A DNA stretch of 64,000 nt from Alphaproteobacteria bacterium. GTDB lineage: Bacteria; Pseudomonadota; Alphaproteobacteria; SHVP01. Positions 8,929-16,154 of this stretch are shown piece by piece (position 1 is the first letter of the stretch; each line of letters starts with the position of its first letter). Location of the stretch: contig JAVJOO010000002.1 of assembly GCA_040216735.1 (NCBI GenBank), positions 1 to 64,000 on the forward strand, in the 5' to 3' direction. Below the pieces are notes generated by a model that saw only the letters and a list, made by a program, of their open reading frames with translations, did not search any database and was not told the DNA's origin. The position numbers were made by a program, and so were the translations under genes.

Positions 8929-9786
8929 CTAGGCTGCGACAGTCGCCGGTATGACCCTGTAAGCGGGCTTCCCGTCCATGAACCGGGGCGGGCGGCCGGG
9001 GGCGTGGGCCCGCACGTCGATGCTGATCCGCAGGTCGGGCATTTCCTCGGTCACGTAGGTGCCGTGGACGGTGTGGGCGTCGAACAGAAAAACGTCGCCC
9101 ACAGCAAAAACGGGGCGCCACAACGCCTCGCGAACCGCCCCGAGATGGCGGTCGTCGATGAACCAGCGGGTTTGCTTGCGCGGCAGCAGTTCAATCATTT
9201 TCCCCGGATAGACCTGCAGGCCCGGCGCCGTGTCGCCGCACGGGCACAGCGGAATCCACGCGGTAACGATTTGGTGCGGGCCGTAGTCTGCCGACGCGGC
9301 GTCCTGGTGGAGGTGCAACCTGTTGTCGCAGGCCAACCCCGAGTGGCGCCGGACCCGCGAGGCGTCGTAGGCAAACGAGAAACTACCGCCGAACACCGCT
9401 GACAAGATCGGCGACAGGTGCGTTCCCTCGAGAAACCGGAAAACACTGTGGTCGAAGAGTGTGGGGTTATCGGCATAGAAGCCCGGTGCACAAGCCGACC
9501 ACACCGTGGTCGGCAGAACCATGCCGTCGCGGTCTTCGAGCGATACGCGCCCCTGGGTTTCATCGACAAAACCGACATCGACATCCGTTACCCACTCGGT
9601 CCCGCGCAAACCAGCGCTATCGAGCGCGGCGAAATTTTTGGCAGCGCGATGAAACAGCGTGCGCAGCGGTGGCGCCGGCAAGAGGCCGCGCACCAGGGCG
9701 CAACCATGGTCGCGCAACGCACCGACGATCGCGGCAGGCGCGGCGGCGGCGTCGAACTCGAGGGCGTCAATCGAGGGGGTCGACAT
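8929..9786 (-). CDS. Phytanoyl-CoA dioxygenase (PhyH)-like Fe(II)/2OG oxygenase
   Basis: 285 residues from ATG 9786; a GTG at 9861 in the same frame would add 25 low-complexity residues. The double-stranded beta-helix iron site is visible: HLHQD gives H160-x-D162, the distal histidine is in FDAHTVHGTY (H238 or H241), and R253 in DLRISID would hold 2-oxoglutarate. Family members hydroxylate small molecules, acyl-CoAs or modified sugars. It is divergent from the cysC-sat operon with a 152-base shared promoter region and ends at a strong terminator. Context suggests it tailors the same product as the sulfation operon, but that is inferred. Confidence 0.82.
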   Translation of the reverse strand: MSTPSIDALEFDAAAAPAAIVGALRDHGCALVRGLLPAPPLRTLFHRAAKNFAALDSAGLRGTEWVTDVDVGFVDETQGRVSLEDRDGMVLPTTVWSACAPGFYADNPTLFDHSVFRFLEGTHLSPILSAVFGGSFSFAYDASRVRRHSGLACDNRLHLHQDAASADYGPHQIVTAWIPLCPCGDTAPGLQVYPGKMIELLPRKQTRWFIDDRHLGAVREALWRPVFAVGDVFLFDAHTVHGTYVTEEMPDLRISIDVRAHAPGRPPRFMDGKPAYRVIPATVAA

Positions 9787-9938
9787 GACATCGGTTCCAC
9801 TTCGGGCAGGTGCACTATTGGAGCGCGCTGTTGGTTGAGAATTCGTTACCTGTCGGGGCACGTCGTGGGGGGCGTTCTAAGGGTTTGTTAACCATCCCGC
9901 GCGATGCTGGGGTGTTCTTCACTGGGAGATGCCCGGCC

Positions 9939-10457
9939 ATGATCGTTTGGATAACCGGCCTATCGGGGGCCGGAAAAACGACACTCTGTGACGCGCTTTA
10001 TGCGCGCCTCCTTCCGGTACGGCCACGCGTGATCAAACTCGACGGCGATGCGCTGCGCCAAGCCGTTAGCGACGATTTGTCGTTTTGCGCGGCCGACCGT
10101 GTGCGGCAGGTTCGGCGGGTCCAAGGGTTGTGCGGCCTGCTTGCGGCACAAGGGGCCGACGTATTGGTCTCGGTGCTTTACGCAAACCCGGCATTGCTCG
10201 CCTGGAATCGAGAGAACCTTCCCGACTATGTCGAGGTTTATTTGAAGGCCGGCGTGGAATTCCTCGCGGCCCGCGACACCAAGGGCCTCTATCGCCGCGC
10301 GCGCGCCGGGTTGACGCGGGATGTCGTCGGGATCGACATCCCTTGGTCCGCACCGCGCAATCCCGACGTCGTTTTCGACGCCGAACGCTGCCCGCCCGTG
10401 GAAACCATGGTCGATGCCGTGCTCGCTCACTTGAGCGCACGGCGACACGCCGCCTAA
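9939..10457 (+). CDS. cysC: Adenylyl-sulfate (APS) kinase
   Basis: 172 residues. It should phosphorylate APS to PAPS, using ATP and releasing ADP. The P-loop GLSGAGKTT is at residues 7-15. DGDALR, the DR-x4-RR motif (ADRVRQVRR), RDTKGLY and GIDIPW follow in the order of CysC, at the length of a stand-alone bacterial enzyme. ATG 9939 is preceded by GGGAG 13 bases upstream; the frame is open further but lacks family similarity. Its TAA overlaps the ATG of the ATP sulfurylase (TAATG), so the two are translationally coupled. First gene of a four-gene operon; PAPS made here would feed the sulfotransferase at 13013. Confidence 0.95.
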   Translation: MIVWITGLSGAGKTTLCDALYARLLPVRPRVIKLDGDALRQAVSDDLSFCAADRVRQVRRVQGLCGLLAAQGADVLVSVLYANPALLAWNRENLPDYVEVYLKAGVEFLAARDTKGLYRRARAGLTRDVVGIDIPWSAPRNPDVVFDAERCPPVETMVDAVLAHLSARRHAA

Positions 10458-11521
10458 TGGCCGTTTTCGCCCTCGACGCGGCCCAGTACCGCGAGCTTGA
10501 GAAGATTGCCGAGGGTGCGTTTCACCCGCTCGACGGGTTCTGCACCGACGTTCAGGTCGCTTCGATCCTGGAGTCACTGGCGCTGCCGGACGGTGCGGTG
10601 TTTCCGTTGCCGGTGTTGCTCGATGTGCCGGCGGCGACGGCCCGACACGCCGGGTCGCACATCGACTTAACCTTCCAAGGTTTCCCGGTCGGTCGGCTAG
10701 ACGTTCACAGCGTCTTTACGCTCGACAAAGGCGCCGCTGCGCGGCGTCTGTTCGGCACCGACGATCCTGCGCATCCCGGCGTGCAACGCCTGCGCGCGGG
10801 TCACGACAGGTTTGTCGGCGGGCCGGTACACGGCTTCACTCCTGTGCCGGGTGCACGCCCGGACTGGGAGCTTTCGCCGCGGCAAACCCGGGCGGCTTTC
10901 GCCACACGGGGATGGCACACGGTCGCCGGTTTCCAAACCCGCAATGTGCCGCACCGCGCGCATGAATATCTGCTGCGTGTCGCCCTGGAAAATGTCGATG
11001 GGCTTCTGGTCCATCCGCTGATCGGATGGAAGAAAACCGGCGACTACACGGCCGAAGCGATCCGCCAGGGCTACCGCGCGCTGCTCGACGATTTTTTCGT
11101 GCGCGACCGAGTTCTGCTGAGCGCGTTTTCGGCAAACATGCGTTATGCCGGCCCGCGCGAGGCGTTGTTCCACGCGGTCGTCCGGCGCAATTACGGGTGC
11201 ACCCATTTCATTATCGGGCGCGACCATGCCGGGGTTGGCGGCTATTACGGCCTCTATGACGCGCACGACTTGGTCCGGCGCTTCGAGGACCGCCTCGGCA
11301 TCTCGATCCTCTATCTGCACGGACCGTTTCACTGCGAAGTTTGCGACGGGATCGTCACCGACAAGACCTGCCCCCACCGCGCAACGCTGCCGCAACGTAC
11401 CGTCGACATCAGCGGCACCCAGGTGCGCGACTCGTTGCGCCAGGACGGCGCGGTGGACGTTCGGCTGGTGCGCCCGGAAATCATCGACAGCATCCGGGAC
11501 ATCCCGGTTTTCATGGAGTGA
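10457..11521 (+). CDS. sat: Sulfate adenylyltransferase (ATP sulfurylase)
   Basis: 354 residues. It makes APS and pyrophosphate from sulfate and ATP. The active-site motifs QTRN (160-163), HRAH (166-169) and GRDHAGVG (254-261) are intact, with HPLIGWKKTGD between them, so this is the monomeric Sat type rather than CysDN. A cluster of the form C-x2-C-x8-C-x-H near residue 300 resembles the zinc site of thermophilic bacterial Sat proteins. Somewhat shorter than the usual 385-400 residues. Coupled to cysC by stop/start overlap and followed after 5 bases by the pyruvate-kinase-like gene. With cysC this gives PAPS rather than sulfide; no PAPS reductase is nearby. Confidence 0.95.
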   Translation: MAVFALDAAQYRELEKIAEGAFHPLDGFCTDVQVASILESLALPDGAVFPLPVLLDVPAATARHAGSHIDLTFQGFPVGRLDVHSVFTLDKGAAARRLFGTDDPAHPGVQRLRAGHDRFVGGPVHGFTPVPGARPDWELSPRQTRAAFATRGWHTVAGFQTRNVPHRAHEYLLRVALENVDGLLVHPLIGWKKTGDYTAEAIRQGYRALLDDFFVRDRVLLSAFSANMRYAGPREALFHAVVRRNYGCTHFIIGRDHAGVGGYYGLYDAHDLVRRFEDRLGISILYLHGPFHCEVCDGIVTDKTCPHRATLPQRTVDISGTQVRDSLRQDGAVDVRLVRPEIIDSIRDIPVFME

Positions 11522-11526
11522 ACGAG

Positions 11527-13020
11527 ATGCCTGCGCTAACCCGAATCGTCGCCACGATCGGCCCCGCGACCGCGACGGCCGACGCCATCAAACGACTGGT
11601 CAAAGCCGGCATGAACGTCGCGCGCCTGAACGGCTCGCACAATACGTTGGCGTGGCACGCGGCAACCATTGCGACGCTGCGCCGCGCGGCGCCGCAGGTG
11701 CCGATCTTGCTCGACGTGCCGGGAAAGAAGATCCGCACCGCGATGCTGGATCACGAGCCACGGTTCGAGGCCGGCGACACCATCGTCCTGACGACCGACA
11801 CCGACTACCGGGGCCGCGACAAGGTCGTGGTGAAACACGCGACGCTGCACGAGTTGATTGTGCCGGGCCAGCGCCTGTTCGCCGACGACGGCACGCTCGA
11901 ATTCGAGGTGACCGGCATCGAGGGGCGCGATATTTCCTGCCGCGCCGCCAATGCCGGGACATTGCGCAGCCGCAAGGGGATCAACCTGCCGGGGCTCGAC
12001 TTCGGCGCGGTCAGCCTGACCCCGGACGATCACAACATGATGGCCTTCGCGCGCAAACACGGGGTCGATTTTGTCGGTATCAGTTTTGTCGAATCGGCCG
12101 GCCACGTCGGCATGATCCGCGCCGCCGCCGGCGCGGACGGGCCGCGAATCGTCGCCAAGGTCGAAAGCGCCCGCGGGATCGAAAATCTCGAAGAGGTGGT
12201 GGGTGCGTGCGACGCTGTGATGATCGACCGCGGCGACCTCGCGGTCGAAACCGACCTCGCGACGGTGACGCTGCAACAAAAACGAATCCTCGACGCCGCG
12301 ATCCGCGCGGCCAAGCCGGTCATCGTCGCCACCGAGATGCTGCACTCGATGATCGCCAATCCGTTTCCGACCAAGGCCGAGGTCGCCGATATCACCAACG
12401 CCGTCCTCGACGGGTGCGCGGCCATGATGCTGTCGGGCGAAACGGCGGTCGGCGACTTCCCCGACAAAGCGGTCGGCCTGATGCGACGTGTCGCCGCCGA
12501 GGTGGAACCGGCGCTGTCCCCGGCACGGCTGCCCAAGCCCGAGGGCGATGCGACCTTCGCGGTGGGCGAGGCGATCAACCTGCTGTGTCGCACGACGCCG
12601 ATCACCAAGATCGTCGCCATTACCCGCACCGGCCATGCCGCGCGGGTGATTGCTGCCTACTACCCCACGCAACCGATCCTCGCGGTCAGCGACGATGCCT
12701 CCGCGGCGCGGCGCTTGGCGCTGTACCGCGGCGTCGAGGGCATCCCGCTGCCGTTCCGGTTCACCCAGCACAGCGCCGACCATATCGCCGACGCGATCGA
12801 GTACCTGTGGCAGACCGGCCGCGTTGACGACGACGACACGATTCTCGCCGCCGCGGTGAGCTATCCCAGGCAGGGCAACCGGCTGAACTCGATTCAGATT
12901 CACCGCATCGCGGACTTGGTCGCGGCGTTGGGTTGGGTGCGGTGGACCGACGCTGCCGCGCCACGCGACATGCTGAAGGCCATGGCGGAACCCAGGCGTG
13001 GGGTTCGCGCCCATGCTTGA
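11527..13020 (+). CDS. Pyruvate kinase paralogue in the PAPS operon
   Basis: 497 residues with all pyruvate kinase parts: NVARLNGSH (R33, N35, S37), D63 and R70 of the PEP/ADP site, KVE (K211, E213), DRGD (235-237), T269 in VIVATEMLHSM, and SGETAVGDFP. The usual DTKGPEIRT reads DVPGKKIRT: Thr, Lys and Glu of the potassium site become Val, Pro and Lys. Lys at the Glu117 position (rabbit muscle numbering) marks potassium-independent enzymes. Five bases after sat, and its last 8 bases overlap the sulfotransferase start. It could recycle the ADP released by APS kinase. A divergent enzyme with another substrate is possible. It is not shown to be the cell's main pyruvate kinase. Confidence 0.88.
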   Translation: MPALTRIVATIGPATATADAIKRLVKAGMNVARLNGSHNTLAWHAATIATLRRAAPQVPILLDVPGKKIRTAMLDHEPRFEAGDTIVLTTDTDYRGRDKVVVKHATLHELIVPGQRLFADDGTLEFEVTGIEGRDISCRAANAGTLRSRKGINLPGLDFGAVSLTPDDHNMMAFARKHGVDFVGISFVESAGHVGMIRAAAGADGPRIVAKVESARGIENLEEVVGACDAVMIDRGDLAVETDLATVTLQQKRILDAAIRAAKPVIVATEMLHSMIANPFPTKAEVADITNAVLDGCAAMMLSGETAVGDFPDKAVGLMRRVAAEVEPALSPARLPKPEGDATFAVGEAINLLCRTTPITKIVAITRTGHAARVIAAYYPTQPILAVSDDASAARRLALYRGVEGIPLPFRFTQHSADHIADAIEYLWQTGRVDDDDTILAAAVSYPRQGNRLNSIQIHRIADLVAALGWVRWTDAAAPRDMLKAMAEPRRGVRAHA

Positions 13021-14383
13021 ACGCGCGATGGCGCCGCCCGCGCCGCCGCAGCCGGACGCCGCGACGGTCGAGGCCATCGGGCTTGGCATTGCCTTCGATC
13101 CGCAACAACCGTTTTCGACGGATGTCTGCGCTCACATCTTGATGGGGCTGGAGGCGCTCGACCGTAGCAAGCCGATTTGCTTGCTGGACCTCAACGGCGA
13201 GGCCGCTCTAATGGGTCAGGCGGCCCAGCGCCTGTCGGCGCGCGAAATCAATTATGTCGCGGTCGGTCTCGACGGGATCAAGCGGCGCACCAACGGGCCC
13301 GAACGCAATTTCAGCGACGCAGCCTATAGCGCCGTGGTCGCGCTGTGTCGGCCCTCCGAGGCTTACCGGATGGTTCGTTTCATCGCCGATCATTTCCGCG
13401 ACCCGGGGCCAATCGTGCTGCCCTTTCTAGAACGGAGCGCCGGCGGTGCGTTCGCCACCCGACTCACCCTCGGCGCCAACGACGCGATCGTGACCGCGAC
13501 GGTCCCCGGCGCCGGATCGAAACGCTTCATCCCGGTGTTCCAGTCGTTGATGTGGATGTACGGCTACGACCAGCATCACTTCCCGCAACCGTGCTTCAAT
13601 ACGCGCTACATCGACAACACAGTCGATCCGGACAGCCGCATTGCCGGGATCAACCTCGATCCAGCGCGCTGGGTCATTCCGGAAACCGTCGGCGAAGATT
13701 ATTTCGGCGCGGTTGCCGCGCGCCTCGACCGCGGCGAATGGGTCGAGTTCCATCATCCTGTGCGCCCGCGTTTCCTCGCGGACCTGCCGGGGACGAAGAG
13801 CGTTTATCTCTACCGCGACCCGCGCGACATCATCACGACGCACTTCCATCGCATCAAATACGACACCGGGGCGGGCGGCTTCGAAGCCATGAAGCGGCTG
13901 TCGGACGACGATCTCTTTATTCAGATCATGCGCGGTTACGAATACATCCAGCCGCAACGCGACTACTACGCACGCGGCATGGCGCTCGATACGTTCGTGG
14001 CCCAGTTTGTCGACATCGCCGCGCACGACACCGTGTGCGGGCTGCGCTTCGAGGATATCCGTTACCGCCCACGCGAGACCTACCGCGCACTCTTGCACTG
14101 GCTTGGCCTTGGCGGCCTCGCCTTGGTACCGGACGACGACGCGACGTTGGATCGGATCATTCACCTCGGCAGCTTCGCCCATCAATCGGGCGGCAAGATC
14201 GCCGAGGGCCGCGCCGCCACGCACATCTTCAGCGACGGCTCGCCCGCCATCGCCCGCGGCCTGCGCCGCGGCGTCGCCGGCGACTGGCAAAATCACTTCT
14301 CACCGCGGGTCAAACGCGTCTTCAAAGACATGGCGGGCGATGCCCTCGTGGCCCTGGGCTACGCCGACGACCTGGACTGGTAG
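13013..14383 (+). CDS. Sulfotransferase-like protein with unusual N-terminal domain
   Basis: 456 residues from ATG 13013, which overlaps the stop of the preceding gene. Residues about 245-390 look like a PAPS-dependent sulfotransferase: YLYRDPRDIITTHFHR (265-280) is the 3'-phosphate-binding motif, and LRFEDIRYRP-type sequence and a C-terminal helix follow. The standard 5'-phosphosulfate loop (PKSGTTW) is absent; PGAGSKRFIPVFQSLM (165-180) is the best candidate for it. The first 150 residues include a Rossmann-like stretch (PICLLDLNGEAALMG) that I do not recognise. Last gene of the cysC-sat operon, so PAPS supply is local. The acceptor, a glycan, lipid or small molecule, is unknown. Confidence 0.72.
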   Translation: MLERAMAPPAPPQPDAATVEAIGLGIAFDPQQPFSTDVCAHILMGLEALDRSKPICLLDLNGEAALMGQAAQRLSAREINYVAVGLDGIKRRTNGPERNFSDAAYSAVVALCRPSEAYRMVRFIADHFRDPGPIVLPFLERSAGGAFATRLTLGANDAIVTATVPGAGSKRFIPVFQSLMWMYGYDQHHFPQPCFNTRYIDNTVDPDSRIAGINLDPARWVIPETVGEDYFGAVAARLDRGEWVEFHHPVRPRFLADLPGTKSVYLYRDPRDIITTHFHRIKYDTGAGGFEAMKRLSDDDLFIQIMRGYEYIQPQRDYYARGMALDTFVAQFVDIAAHDTVCGLRFEDIRYRPRETYRALLHWLGLGGLALVPDDDATLDRIIHLGSFAHQSGGKIAEGRAATHIFSDGSPAIARGLRRGVAGDWQNHFSPRVKRVFKDMAGDALVALGYADDLDW

Positions 14384-14526
14384 ACCGCGCACTCCCCGCG
14401 CCGGCGGTGTGCCGCGACGGCGGGCGCGACCGGGGAAATTGACGCATCCGCCCGCCGGTGGCAGCATTCGCCCTACCTAGAACGCCCCCTGCCGCAACGC
14501 GGCGCCCGTCGCGAAAGGTCTCGACC

Positions 14527-15210
14527 ATGCATATTGAACCGGCCGTCGTCGACGGCGCCAAGATCGCCCTCAGCTATGCAACGGCCGTCGGCGCCGCCGG
14601 GGTTGCCGGCAAAATGGCCTATGACACGATCAAGACCGACGGCGGCGTGGCCGCACTGGCGGCCCGGTCCGTCGTCACCACGGCGCTCGTCTTCGGCTTT
14701 TTCCAGGTTCTGCCCCACCATCCGGTGGGCGTGTCCGAGGTTCACTTCATCCTCGGCTCCACCCTGTTCTTGATGTTCGGCAGCGGCGCCGCAGCGATCG
14801 GTTTGGCGCTGGGATTGCTGACCCAGGGTCTATTCTTCGCGCCGATCGATTTGCCGCAATACGGCATGAACGTCACCACGCTGCTGGTCCCGCTCTACGC
14901 GATGAGCCTTCTTGCAAAAAAGGTCATTCCGGCCAAGACCGCGTACAAAGACATCACCTACCGCCAGGCGCTGGTGCTCTCGACATCCTTTCAGGCCGGG
15001 ATTGTCGCCTGGGTCGCGTTCTGGGCCTTTTACGGCCAAGGGTTCGGAGCGGCGAACCTCGCCCAGGTCGCCACCTTCGCGGCGGCCTATATGACGGTCA
15101 TCGTCGTCGAACCCCTGCTCGACCTGGCGGTCCTCGCCGTCGCTAAGAACATCGACCGCCTCAAGAACGGCGTGTTGCTGCACAACCGCCTGTTCGCACC
15201 CGCGACCTAG
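14527..15210 (+). CDS. CbiM-like ECF/cobalt-type membrane protein
   Basis: 227 residues, hydrophobic, about six membrane segments. It begins MHIEP, like the MHIPDG start of CbiM whose N-terminus helps bind metal. The central part (HHPVGVSEVHFILGSTLFLM, then GLLTQGLFFAP and YGMNVTT) follows the CbiM pattern of a His-containing segment and a GxNV motif. CbiM is the substrate-specific subunit of cobalt/nickel ECF importers. No CbiN, CbiQ or CbiO genes are adjacent. The start at 14527 has AAAGG upstream. It is separated by 143 bases from the sulfation operon and followed by a good terminator, so it appears monocistronic. Metal specificity is not determined. Confidence 0.68.
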   Translation: MHIEPAVVDGAKIALSYATAVGAAGVAGKMAYDTIKTDGGVAALAARSVVTTALVFGFFQVLPHHPVGVSEVHFILGSTLFLMFGSGAAAIGLALGLLTQGLFFAPIDLPQYGMNVTTLLVPLYAMSLLAKKVIPAKTAYKDITYRQALVLSTSFQAGIVAWVAFWAFYGQGFGAANLAQVATFAAAYMTVIVVEPLLDLAVLAVAKNIDRLKNGVLLHNRLFAPAT

Positions 15211-15234
15211 CCCAAGATCGCGTAGGCACCGGAG

Positions 15235-15262
15235 AACCCCGCCCTTGTCGGCGGGGTTTTTT
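15235..15262 (+). terminator. Rho-independent terminator after the CbiM-like gene
   Basis: AACCCCGCC (15235-15243) pairs with GGCGGGGTT (15250-15258) around a six-base loop and runs into TTTTTT (15257-15262). It lies 25 bases after the stop codon. Confidence 0.9.
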
Positions 15263-15371
15263 CGTCATCTTTGTGTCGTCGCTCGGCGTCGCGAACCCAT
15301 GACCTTCGGTTGACGTGAGTCAGCGCGCCGGCGTGCGGCCTGCGCCAAACTGGATAAGATGGGTTTGATCG

Positions 15372-15392
15372 TCCGGCGCGTGGCGCGCCGGA
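15372..15392 (+). promoter_or_regulatory. 9-bp stem-loop or operator before the ABC exporter
   Basis: TCCGGCGCG and CGCGCCGGA form a perfect 9-bp inverted repeat around TGG, ending 26 bases before the ATG of the exporter ATPase. No U-tract follows. It could be a TetR/MarR-type operator or a leader hairpin. A related CCGG-rich hairpin occurs before the giant adhesin (7627-7651). No adjacent repressor gene was found. Confidence 0.45.
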
Positions 15393-15418
15393 ACCGTTAA
15401 CCGACCGAGGCAGACGCG

Positions 15419-16147
15419 ATGGCCGATGCAGAGTCGACGACACGACCGCCCGCCTTCACGGTCAGGGGCCTGACCAAGGTCTACGGCGACGGGCCGGCAG
15501 CCGTCCATGCGCTGCGCGGCGTCGATCTCGACATTCCGTCGGGCGAACTTGTGGTCTTGCTGGGCCCGTCCGGCAGCGGCAAGTCGACCTTGCTCAACAT
15601 CCTGGGGGGGCTGGACCGTGCCACCGACGGCAGCGCGCATTTTCTGGACCAAGACCTTACGGCGATGGGCGATGCGCAGCTCACCCGCTACCGCCGCGAC
15701 CATGTTGGATTCGTCTTCCAGTTCTACAATTTGATGCCGAGCCTAACCGCGCATGAAAACGTCGAACTCGTCACCGAGATCGCCCCCGATCCGATGGACC
15801 CCGACGACGCCCTCGCTCTGGTCGGCTTGCACGAACGTACCGACCATTTTCCGGCCGAATTGTCGGGCGGCGAACAGCAACGGGTCGCGATCGCCCGCGC
15901 GGTCGCGAAGCAACCGACAGTGCTGTTCTGCGACGAACCGACTGGAGCACTGGACAGCACTACAGGCCGCGCGGTTCTCAACGTACTCAAGGACATTAAT
16001 GAGCGGCTCGGCGCGACCGTCTTGATCGTGACCCACGCGGCGGCGACCGCCGGTATGGCCGACCGCGTGATTCATTTTGCCGACGGCGCGATTCGCGAGG
16101 TCGTCGTCAACGCCGTCAAGCTGACCCCGGCGGACATCGAATGGTGA
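15419..16147 (+). CDS. ABC exporter ATPase, LolD/MacB/DevA type
   Basis: 242 residues. It energises a three-part export or lipoprotein-trafficking system with the next two genes. Walker [10 protein letters not shown] is at about 49-57, the Q-loop lies in [10 protein letters not shown], the signature is [14 protein letters not shown], and Walker B is [12 protein letters not shown]. The FQ-x-YNL-x-P signature and LSGGEQQR are typical of the MacB/LolD subgroup. It is separated by only 7 bases from the permease. The order ATPase-permease-adaptor resembles DevA-DevC-DevB systems with the adaptor last. The substrate is unknown. Confidence 0.93.
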   Translation: MADAESTTRPPAFTVRGLTKVYGDGPAAVHALRGVDLDIPSGELVVLLGPSGSGKSTLLNILGGLDRATDGSAHFLDQDLTAMGDAQLTRYRRDHVGFVFQFYNLMPSLTAHENVELVTEIAPDPMDPDDALALVGLHERTDHFPAELSGGEQQRVAIARAVAKQPTVLFCDEPTGALDSTTGRAVLNVLKDINERLGATVLIVTHAAATAGMADRVIHFADGAIREVVVNAVKLTPADIEW

Positions 16148-16154
16148 CCCCGGC

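Noticed and set aside
11536-13089. 517-codon minus-strand frame opposite the pyruvate kinase paralogue
   Set aside because: Lies wholly against a gene with clear family motifs and has no recognisable domain or ribosome site.
14384-14526. Cobalamin riboswitch upstream of the CbiM-like gene
   Set aside because: The gap is only 143 bases and lacks the conserved B12-box GCCACTG and the rest of the core; a GGGGAAA stretch alone is not enough.
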